Source: F1-120-MAGs118 sp013360535
GTDB lineage: Bacteria > Planctomycetota > UBA1135 > GCA-002686595
Assembly: GCA_026647215.1 (NCBI GenBank)
Contig: JAPKHC010000018.1
Coordinates: 147,552-211,551, forward strand
Length of the DNA: 64,000 nucleotides
Reading direction: 5' to 3'
Position numbers and translations under genes: made by a program. Each line of letters begins with the position of its first letter. The first letter of the stretch is position 1. Positions 1-9,780 of this stretch are shown piece after piece. The notes under the pieces are model-generated. The model did no database searches, had not been told where the DNA came from, and saw only the letters and a list, made by a program, of their open reading frames with translations.

Positions 1-500
1 GTGCCGACCGGAGTGCCGAGCGGATGCAGCGGGGCCGCTTCGAGCTCCTCCTTCGAGGCGAGGTGCCACTTGCCGAGCGCGGCGCTCGTGTAGGGCGTCG
101 GCGCGAGCCGCAGCAGGCCGGGGAGCAGCTCGGTGCCCGGCTCGAGCGCCGGGTTCGGTCGATCCTCGCGGCGCTGGATCGCGTCGCCGATGCCGCTGTG
201 CTGCGGCAGTCGCCCGGTGAGCATCGCCGCGCGCCCGGGCGTGCAGGTCGGGCAGGCCCACGCGCGCGTGAACGTGAGCCCCTGCGCCGCGAGCACGCCG
301 TCGATGAAGGGCGTCGCCGCCGGCTGCATCGTCGGGCGCCCCAAGGACGTGAACCAGTCGTCGTAACAACCGAGCAACCCCGGCCCGACGTCGTCGAGGA
401 CGATCACGCAGACGTTGCCACGGTACCCCGCTTGTTGGGGCAGCGCGGAGACGGGCGCGGGGCAGGACGCGAGCGGCAGGGCCGCCAGCAGGCTGAGCAT
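1..500 (-). CDS. Sulfatase, N-terminal part only (runs off window edge)
   Basis: The reading frame opens at an ATG at 500 and runs without a stop off the left edge, giving about 166 residues. It begins with a short hydrophobic leader ending in an LASC-like lipobox, then GNVCVIVLDDVGPG (sulfatase metal-binding Asp pair), TPFIDGVLAAQG and the signature CTPGRAAMLTGR, where the Cys of CxPxR would become formylglycine. GKWHLA follows near the cut end. The motif has Gly at the fourth position (CTPGR) instead of the usual Ser/Thr/Ala. The protein is closely similar along its visible length to the next sulfatase (610-2205), so the two are tandem paralogues. Family: type I sulfatases, secreted hydrolases of sulfate esters; substrate cannot be read from the fragment. 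Confidence 0.85.
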   Translation of the reverse strand, partial: MLSLLAALPLASCPAPVSALPQQAGYRGNVCVIVLDDVGPGLLGCYDDWFTSLGRPTMQPAATPFIDGVLAAQGLTFTRAWACPTCTPGRAAMLTGRLPQHSGIGDAIQRREDRPNPALEPGTELLPGLLRLAPTPYTSAALGKWHLASKEELEAAPLHPLGTPVG

Positions 501-609
501 CGGGGGGGCTTTCAGCGGATGGGATCGGCCGGGTCGAGGCCAAGTCAGCCGCGAAGCTCCAAGGATACCGCCCCCCGCAAGCCCTGCAGGTCGCCGCGCT
601 CTGCGGCGG

Positions 610-2205
610 TCAGCGCACGAGGCAGGGGTATTCCACGTCGAGGGTGTCGCGCAGGTTCTGCAGGGCTGCCGCCGCCTCCCAGGAGAGCGACTGGCCACCC
701 GCGAGCAGGTCGTGCTGCTCGAGCCAGTCCGGTCGCGGCTGGGGTGGCTGGACCGAGGTGTCCGGCGGGCCGCCCTCGCGCAGGTCGTAGAGCTCCTCCA
801 CGACCGACGGGACACCCGAGGGCGTCGCGCGCGTCTTGCGCACGAGCTTGAAGCGGTCGTCGCGCAGCGCCTGATCGTGGCGCTGGCACACGTATCCCGG
901 CGGCGCTCCACCCGAGGGCGTCGCCGGCAGGAAGTTGGGGCTGAACCCCTCGGCGTACAGCACTGGCCGGGCCGCGCCGAGGCTGCCGTCGAGCACGCCG
1001 AGGAACGAGCGCGAGTCCTCGGCCGCGGCCGCCGGCGGCGCGTCCGCGAGCTCGCGCACCGTGTCGAACACGTCGACCAGCGACACGAGCGCCTCGCTCG
1101 AGGTCCCGCGCAGCGCGGGCGGGATCCGCGGCGAGCGCACGATCAGCGGCGCCTCGATCGCGCCCTCGTACACCGAACCCTTGGCGCGCGCGTTCGAGTA
1201 CGGCGGGACGACCGCACGCGCTCCCCAGCCGTTGTCGCTGGTGAGGATCACCGTCGTGTCGTCGAAGTCGAGCGCGCAGAACAGGCGCCCCAGCTGGTGG
1301 TCGAGCGCCTCGACCATGCAGCGCGTGCGCGACTGCAGCGAGGTGAGCCCCGGATAGGCGCAGCTCGCGTCCGGCGCCGCCGCGCCCGTGCACGGATTCG
1401 CCGGCAGCCCGTTCGGCAGCGGATGCAACGGCACGTGGGCCGCGTGGGGCGCGACCCACAGGAACCAAGGCTCCGGCAGCGTCTGCACGAGCGTGAGCGC
1501 GTCGTCGACCGTGTCCACGGTCGGATAGTCCGCCGGCGAGAGGTTGGCGTCCATGCCGAGCGAGCACGGAGGTTCTTCGCCCGGACAGGGGCTCACGAAC
1601 GGATCGATGCGCGTCGCGAACTCCTTCGTCCACACGTAGTAACCGCCCGTCGAGTAGGTCGAGTTGCCCGGGAAGTTGTTCCAGGTGCCCGCGAAGCGCT
1701 CGAACCACGGCGCGCCCGGATTCCCGAGTGGATGCGGCGGAAGCTGCAGCGACTGCGCGTTGTCGGCGAGGTGCCACTTGCCGATGGCGGCGCTGGTGTA
1801 CGGCGGCGTCGCGAGGCGCAGCAGTCCGGGCAGCAGCTCGACCTGCCGATCGAGGCCGGGCATCGGTCGCTCGGCGCGCGGCGGAATCACCTGCCCGATG
1901 CCCGAGCGCGAGCCCCAGCGTCCGGTGAGCATCGCCGCCCTGGTCGGCGAGCACGAGGGCGCGCTCCACACGCGCTCGAAGCGCATGCCGTGCGCGGCGA
2001 GCACGCCGTCGATCTGCGGCGTCGACGCGCTGCCTTGCGACGGTCGACCGCGCGCACGGAAGGCCGCGTCGTAGCAGCCGAGCATTCCGGGCACGACGTC
2101 GTCGAGCACGATCACGCACACGTTGCCGCCTGATCCCGATGGCGCGGGAGACGGCACGGGTGCATTCCACGGCGCCACGAGGAGCGCCAGCGCGGGCACG
2201 AGCAT
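610..2205 (-). CDS. Sulfatase (type I, formylglycine-dependent)
   Basis: A 531-residue member of the alkaline phosphatase/sulfatase superfamily. After an N-terminal hydrophobic leader comes GNVCVIVLDDV (metal Asp pair), then the signature CSPTRAAMLTGR (Cys converted to formylglycine by an FGE), GKWHLA, and the later VILTSDNGWG, whose DN pair binds the metal. Length is usual for the family. The leader implies export, where these enzymes remove sulfate from polysaccharides or similar compounds; the substrate is unknown. It lies 109 bp upstream of its paralogue at 1-500 on the same strand, so the two could be co-transcribed. Sulfatase expansion is typical of Planctomycetota. The two SUMF1-fold proteins at 13-17 kb do not look like an active FGE for these enzymes. 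Confidence 0.9.
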   Translation of the reverse strand: MLVPALALLVAPWNAPVPSPAPSGSGGNVCVIVLDDVVPGMLGCYDAAFRARGRPSQGSASTPQIDGVLAAHGMRFERVWSAPSCSPTRAAMLTGRWGSRSGIGQVIPPRAERPMPGLDRQVELLPGLLRLATPPYTSAAIGKWHLADNAQSLQLPPHPLGNPGAPWFERFAGTWNNFPGNSTYSTGGYYVWTKEFATRIDPFVSPCPGEEPPCSLGMDANLSPADYPTVDTVDDALTLVQTLPEPWFLWVAPHAAHVPLHPLPNGLPANPCTGAAAPDASCAYPGLTSLQSRTRCMVEALDHQLGRLFCALDFDDTTVILTSDNGWGARAVVPPYSNARAKGSVYEGAIEAPLIVRSPRIPPALRGTSSEALVSLVDVFDTVRELADAPPAAAAEDSRSFLGVLDGSLGAARPVLYAEGFSPNFLPATPSGGAPPGYVCQRHDQALRDDRFKLVRKTRATPSGVPSVVEELYDLREGGPPDTSVQPPQPRPDWLEQHDLLAGGQSLSWEAAAALQNLRDTLDVEYPCLVR

Positions 2206-2416
2206 GATTCTGGTCCGGGAAAGGGACGAACGACCCGGCGTCGAGGGGGAAGCGGCGCCGGAATGGACTCGAAACTACACCAACCCGCCGGATTCGGGAA
2301 TTGCGATTTTCTTCGTACGCAGCAGTTGCGGCCGCAACCGATCGCCCCGGGAGCTCCTCGGAGCCGGTGGAGTCCTGCACGCTCCCGCCGTCCGGCACCG
2401 GCCCTCCCGTTCCACC

Positions 2417-5499
<3,083 letters not shown>

Positions 5500-5503
<4 letters not shown>

Positions 5504-7315
5504 GACACGCTGCCCTGCAGGAACCAGCGCCGCCGCCGCCGGTCGAAGTAGATCCACAGGATCTCGCCCGACTGCATCTGCGCGAAGTGGTACTCACGCT
5601 CGACCTCGTTGCCCCACCAGCCGCCGCAGGTGAGGTAGGGGCCGCACAGCCGCGCGACCGAACCGTGCGCGACGCCGCGCAACATCCAGCCGTCTTCCTC
5701 GTGCCGCGAGCGCGCCGGGAGCTGCACGCTCGACGCGAAGATGCGGCGGACGAGCTGCGCAGCGGGAAAGGCCGAGCCAGTGCGAAATACCGAGCGAGCG
5801 CGAAATACCGAGCCAGAGAGAAATACCGAGCCAGAGCAATTTTTTCTGCAAACGGCCGCCGGAGTCGACGGCGTTGCCTGAGTCGTCGGCGGCCGTTTGC
5901 AGAAAAAATTGCTCTGGCTCGGTATTTCTCTCTGGCTCGGTATTTCGCGCTCGCTCGGTATTTCGCGCTCGCTCGGTATTTCGCGCTCGCTCGGTATTTC
6001 GCGCTCGCTCGGTATTTCGCGCTCGCTCGGTATTTCGCGCTCGCTCGGTATTTCGCGCTCGCTCGGTATTTCGCGGTATTTCGCGCTCGCTCGGTATTTC
6101 GCGCTCCTCGCGCGCCGCCGACGCGCCTGCCTCCCACGTGAACTGCGCCTCCGGCAAGTGCGCGGCTCGCACGCTCGCGTGCACGACGCTCTCCTCGCCA
6201 AAAGCCGCGCGCAGCGCCGCGAACGCGGCCTGCGCCGCGCGGGGATCGCGCCCTGCGTGCAACGCGAACAGCCGCAGCTGCTCCTGCGTCGCGCGCACGC
6301 TCGCGAGCTCGACCTCGACGCGCTCGGCGCCGCGCTCGAGCCGCGTGTGTTCGAGCCGCAGGCGCAACAGCCGCTCGAAGGCCTCCCAGTGCAGCGACGG
6401 CTCCGACGGCTGCGCACGCTCGACGAACGAACGCCCGTTCTCCAGCGCGAGCGAGAGTGCAACTTCCCGCGCGGCATCCCCTTGCTCGGCGAGCCCCGCG
6501 AGCAGTGGCCGCGCGAGATCGCCGGCGAGCAGGAGCAGCGCGTCGAGGCTCGTCACCGGAAAATCGAGCTGCAACATCGCCCGCGGCGCGAGCACGACAA
6601 GCTCCGGCTCGAGCGGCGCGCTGGCCGCACCCGAAGCGAGCGCGTGCAGGCGTTCGAGCTCTGGCCCGAAGCGCAGCAGCACGCTCTCGCGCGGCAAGGC
6701 CACGAGCTCGCCGACGGTGCGCACGCCCAGCCGCGCGAGCTCGTCGCGCGCGCGCGGCTCGATCCCGAGGCGCGCCAGCGACACGCGCCGCGCGAGCGTT
6801 TCCTCCTGCTCCACCTGCTCGAACACGAGCCCACGCGAGCCGTGCAGCGCCTTGGCGAGCGCGTAGGTCGAAAAACGCCGCGAACCGACCACGATCCCGG
6901 CCTCGAAGCCCAGCCGCGCGAGCGCCGCCCGCACCTTGCGCGCCCACTCGATGCGTGTCGCGTGCAGCCGCTCGAGCCCGGCGAGGTTCGCCCAGAACAC
7001 ACCCGGCTCGAGCCGGCTGGACTCGACCTCCGGCGTGAAGTCGCGCAGGCGCGTCGCGATGCGCTCGAGCGCTTGCGCTACCTCGTCGTCCGCGACCGTC
7101 GCGGCCCGCAGGTGCGCGCACAACGACAGCGCCGCCGCGTACCGCAGCCCCGCGAGCACACCCGCGCGCCGCGCCCGCTCGTTCGTCCAGCGCACGACGC
7201 CGTGCGGCGCGTCGTGGTCGACGACGGCGACGGGCTCTCCCCGCCACGCCGGCTCGCGCCCGACCAGCACCTGCAGCGGCAACGCGGGAACATCAACGCA
7301 GGCCAGCGACTCCAC
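5500..7315 (-). CDS. imuB: ImuB-type Y-family polymerase homologue with C-terminal DUF6504; frame broken inside a repeat array
   Basis: From a GTG at 7315 the frame encodes an ImuB core of about 395 residues: CVDVPALPLQVLVGREPAWR at the N-terminus, the palm/fingers region with ARRVSLARLGIEPRAR, and the little-finger region. As in other ImuB proteins the Y-family catalytic acidic residues are not conserved, so it is expected to be a beta-clamp-binding adaptor for DnaE2. At about 6125 the frame enters 18-bp repeats encoding REIPSE. A single 10-bp partial unit (6073-6082) shifts the core frame, which then reads nonsense to 5594. The alternative frame reads REIPSE repeats through the central hairpin into a clear DUF6504 domain (LTCGGWWGNEVEREYHFAQ then RRRRRWFLQG), ending at 5500. 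Removing 10 bp or adding 8 bp would fuse the parts. It overlaps imuA by 23 bp and dnaE2 by 4 bp. Confidence 0.85.
5781..5967. repeat. Giant inverted repeat (about 79-bp arms, 27-bp loop)
   Basis: Left arm 5781-5860 and right arm 5888-5967 are reverse complements at 79 of 80 positions by direct comparison, with a 27-base centre at 5861-5887. Each arm contains three 18-bp units (the outermost partly) followed by a unique stretch (agcaattttttctgcaaacg then gccgcc). It lies wholly inside imuB and stays open in the DUF6504 reading frame. DNA of this shape can extrude a cruciform and is prone to slippage and to assembly error. No flanking direct repeats or transposase gene were found. Confidence 0.95.
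5784..6100. repeat. 18-bp tandem repeat array inside imuB, arranged head-to-head
   Basis: On the plus strand the core ggtatttc starts at 5921, 5939, 5957, 5975, 5993, 6011, 6029, 6047 and 6065 with exact 18-bp spacing, then at 6075 (spacing 10) and 6093 (spacing 18). The commonest unit is cgctcggtatttcgcgct. The same unit in inverse orientation (core gaaatacc) starts at 5784, 5802 and 5820. Eighteen bases is six codons, so full units keep the imuB frame (REIPSE on the coding strand) while the 10-bp unit at 6073-6082 breaks it. The array sits exactly between the ImuB core and the DUF6504 domain, which are normally joined by a flexible linker. Confidence 0.97.
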
Positions 7316-8102
7316 GGGCCACCTCGATCTGCCGCCACGGCCGCGAGCGCCGCTTGTCCTTGTGCACCTCGAGCTCGCACTCGAACTCGTCCGGCCCGCG
7401 CCGCCGCAGCGTGGCGTGGGCGCGCAGCGACACGAGCGAGCTCAAGGACTCGCTCTTGCGCTCCTTCTCCGTCAGGAACAGCACGGCGAGGTCGTGGCGC
7501 TGCGCCTGCGCGACCAGCCGCGACTGCAGCGCCATCGGCACGTCCGCGCGCAGCCCGAGGTCGGCGACGACGAGCCCGAAGGCGCCCGAGCGCGCGAGCC
7601 ACTCCGCCGCCACCGCGATCTCGCTCTCGAGCTTGGGGCGCACGATCGGGAGCGCGCCGAGGTCGACACCGAGGGCGAGCGCATCCGGCGGGTAGAAGCT
7701 CGAACGCCGCGACCCGACCCACGCCACCGGCTCGCCGCGCCGCTGCGTGTCGCACACCAGCGCCAAGGCCCAGCTCAGCGCCGGCCCACCGCGCCACTGC
7801 GACAGCTCCGCCAGCCGCCCCGCCAGCTCCGGCCACTCCCAGCGCGCCGGCCGCGCGTTCGCGCCCACGTCCTCGAGCCGCAGCCGCGCCCGCTCGACCA
7901 GCTCCCGCCGCGCCGTCCCTTCGGCCTCCTCCCGGGCCCGCGTCAGGGCCTCCTGATCCTCTTCCCGCGGGGGAGCGAGCTGGATCACGAACTCCCCGGG
8001 CTCCAGTCCGGGCTCGCCCTCGCCGCCCATCCTTTCGTGGCCCTCCCGGAGGGCCCGTTTTTGCCCCAGCGCCGCCCCGCGCCTCACCTGTCGCCGTTCC
8101 AT
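7293..8102 (-). CDS. imuA: ImuA-like (RecA/SulA-fold) protein of the mutagenesis cassette
   Basis: 269 residues. The central part matches the ImuA/SulA-type RecA-like fold: the conserved SFYPPDALALGVDL segment, LPIVRPKLESEIAVAAEWLA, FGLVVADLG, then ALQSRLVAQAQRHDLAVLFL and ALATLRRRG-like basic C-terminal strands. The first 45 residues are charged and not conserved, so the true start could be further in, for example Met25. Its 3' end overlaps imuB by 23 bp and the order imuA-imuB-dnaE2 is the classical one, so the three genes form one SOS mutagenesis operon. ImuA interacts with RecA and ImuB in bacteria where it has been studied. Identification rests on both motif and position. Confidence 0.8.
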   Translation of the reverse strand: MERRQVRRGAALGQKRALREGHERMGGEGEPGLEPGEFVIQLAPPREEDQEALTRAREEAEGTARRELVERARLRLEDVGANARPARWEWPELAGRLAELSQWRGGPALSWALALVCDTQRRGEPVAWVGSRRSSFYPPDALALGVDLGALPIVRPKLESEIAVAAEWLARSGAFGLVVADLGLRADVPMALQSRLVAQAQRHDLAVLFLTEKERKSESLSSLVSLRAHATLRRRGPDEFECELEVHKDKRRSRPWRQIEVARGVAGLR

Positions 8103-8114
8103 GCCCCCAAGCTA

Positions 8115-8132
8115 CCCGAAAATCGGGCGAAC
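8115..8132 (-). promoter_or_regulatory. Candidate SOS/LexA operator upstream of imuA
   Basis: Between imuA and the next gene the plus strand has cccgaaaatcggg (8115-8127), an inverted repeat of 5-bp arms around 3 bp. Read on the imuA strand, 8132-8118 is GTTC-N7-TTTC, one base from the GTTC-N7-GTTC box of some LexA groups. The position 13-30 bp before the imuA ATG fits an operator. The LexA motif of this lineage is not known to me, so this is only a candidate. Confidence 0.25.
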
Positions 8133-8182
8133 GTACGGTATCTGAAATGTAAAGCGAGGCCGGGTGCCTCCGGCCGCCGCCC

Positions 8183-9427
8183 TCAGGGCAACACGGCAAA
8201 GCGCAGGGCGTCCGAGCGGTGGGTGGGGAAGCTGGCGCCGGGGTCGCGCGACCAGAACTGGGCGAAGACCTCGACGCCGGGCTCGAGCAGCGGGTCGACT
8301 CCGCCTTGCAGGTGGGCGTTGAAGTCGAAGGCGAACACTCCGCTGCAGTCCGTGCCTGTGGAGCTTCCACCCGAGTCGAGCAGCGCCGTGCGGCGCAGGG
8401 GGCTCGCCACGCACAGGAACCCGCCTTGGTAGGCCGTGGCCCGCGGTCCGTAGCCGTAGAAGAGCAGGCCCGTACGGTTGTTGAGCGTGTTCGAGCACGT
8501 GATCTCGAACGGGACCGCCGCGCTGGCGCTCGCGTTGCCCTCGGCGCCGATCGCCGGCGTGCAGCCGAGCGAGTTGACCTGGGCCGTGCAGTACACCGCG
8601 AACGGCATCCAGCTCGCGTCGAAGGGCAGCGGACCGATGTCCGCCCGCGAGCCGTCGGGATCGAGCGGCGCGCTCGGGTCGCCCGCGTCGATGCACGGCG
8701 AGGTCGAGCGCAGGTGGAAGTCGCGCGAGGTGAAGCTGCGCACGAGCGGCGCCACGTCGAGGTTGGTCGAGGGGCCCGAGCCGAGCACGTGGTCGACGAC
8801 GCAGTACCGGAAGCTGGGCGAGCCCGGCGAATTCGAGTCGACCACGGTCGGGTGGGAGTTGTTCCACAGGATCGAGTTGGAGACGGTGCCGCTGGGATAG
8901 CCGAAGAAACGCGTCGCGTAGCGGCACTCGCTCACCAGGCAGTGCTCGGCGGAACCACCGTCGAACGCGATGCCGTCCAGCATCGGGGCCCCGAGCACGA
9001 TGCAGCGCCGCACCCACGCTCCCGTGTCGCAGCTCACGACGCGCGCGTCCGGCCCTCCGCCGCTCTCCTTGAGGACCGTGAAGCCCTCGAGCGAGCCCGA
9101 CGCGAACCTGGCCGTGTCCGCGCCGACCGACGCGCAGATCACCGTCGCCAAAGGGCCGTGGGAGCTGCGCACCGTCAGGGCGCGCCCGAAGGGAACGCTC
9201 ACGCGACCGACGTAGACGCCGGGAGCCACGAGCACCGTGTCGCCCGCGAGCGTGGTCGCGGCGTCGACGGCGCTCTGGATCGTCTGGAACGGCGCCGCAG
9301 CGGAGCCGTCGCCCCCGGGCGCCGCGTCGGCGTCGACGTGCACCGTGTTCTGGGGCAGCGCGAGCGCCGTGGAGAGGACGAGGGCCAGCCCAAGACCGAC
9401 AAGGCCGACACGCCGGATCGCAAGCAT
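8183..9427 (-). CDS. Secreted right-handed beta-helix (DUF1565-type) protein
   Basis: 414 residues from the ATG at 9427, chosen because an AGGAG lies about 9 bases upstream and the protein then opens with a classical signal peptide (LAIRRVGLVGLGLALVLSTA, cleavage near ALALPQ). The mature part starts VHVDADAAPGGDGSAAAPFQ followed by TIQSAVDAAT and DTVLVAPGVYVGRV, the usual opening of planctomycete parallel beta-helix proteins, with right-handed-helix strands after it. The last 140 residues hold the module shared with the proteins at 13, 15.7 and 62 kb: YCTAQVNSLGCTP, LLFYGYG, FLCVASPLRRT, FAFDFNAHLQ, QFWSRDPG. Probably a surface or secreted protein; no catalytic residues could be assigned. Confidence 0.85.
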   Translation of the reverse strand: MLAIRRVGLVGLGLALVLSTALALPQNTVHVDADAAPGGDGSAAAPFQTIQSAVDAATTLAGDTVLVAPGVYVGRVSVPFGRALTVRSSHGPLATVICASVGADTARFASGSLEGFTVLKESGGGPDARVVSCDTGAWVRRCIVLGAPMLDGIAFDGGSAEHCLVSECRYATRFFGYPSGTVSNSILWNNSHPTVVDSNSPGSPSFRYCVVDHVLGSGPSTNLDVAPLVRSFTSRDFHLRSTSPCIDAGDPSAPLDPDGSRADIGPLPFDASWMPFAVYCTAQVNSLGCTPAIGAEGNASASAAVPFEITCSNTLNNRTGLLFYGYGPRATAYQGGFLCVASPLRRTALLDSGGSSTGTDCSGVFAFDFNAHLQGGVDPLLEPGVEVFAQFWSRDPGASFPTHRSDALRFAVLP

Positions 9428-9661
9428 GGAGAGAGCTCCTGATCTTCGTGGAAAGCGGAGAAGGATCGGAATCCACAGCGAGCATGCTGTTTCCAGCCTC
9501 GGCGTTGGATCCATTCCGAGGCGGCGGCCCGGCCGGAGGGCTGCGCCGGAAGCGGTGATCCGCTGTCGGGCACCTGCGGGAGCCCTTAGCATGGCCCGCG
9601 TTCAGGCCGGGCTCGCTCGACTCCGCGCTGGACCGACTCTTCCCTCCCCCGAGGCCGTCCC

Positions 9662-9780
9662 ATGCGAATCCTGGCCGCCGTGCCCCGTTCGTCCTTCCGT
9701 CCTGTGCGCTGGCGCTCCTGACGCAGCTCGCGCCCGCGCAGTCGACGCCCGCGAAGGCCGACCCCAAGCCGGGGCACTCG
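9662..9780 (+). other. Out-of-frame signal peptide in front of the TPR-redoxin gene
   Basis: An ATG at 9662, preceded by GAGG at a good distance, starts MRILAAVPRSS and stops at 9719-9721 in its own frame. The frame that leads into the downstream gene is open here and, after residues equivalent to RAP, reads FVLPSCALALLTQLAPAQST, a typical hydrophobic signal core and cleavage region, but has no start codon. Joining the two frames near 9682-9690 needs one extra base and would give a normal Sec signal. Either a real one-base deletion or a sequencing error in ccccgttcgtcc is the simplest reading. Confidence 0.6.

Noticed and set aside
5781..5967. Insertion sequence or MITE
   Set aside because: Arms consist partly of tandem units and no target-site duplication or transposase could be found; the term inverted repeat is used instead.
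5784..6100. CRISPR array
   Set aside because: Repeats are 18 bp and contiguous with no unique spacers, lie in a gene, and no cas gene is present.
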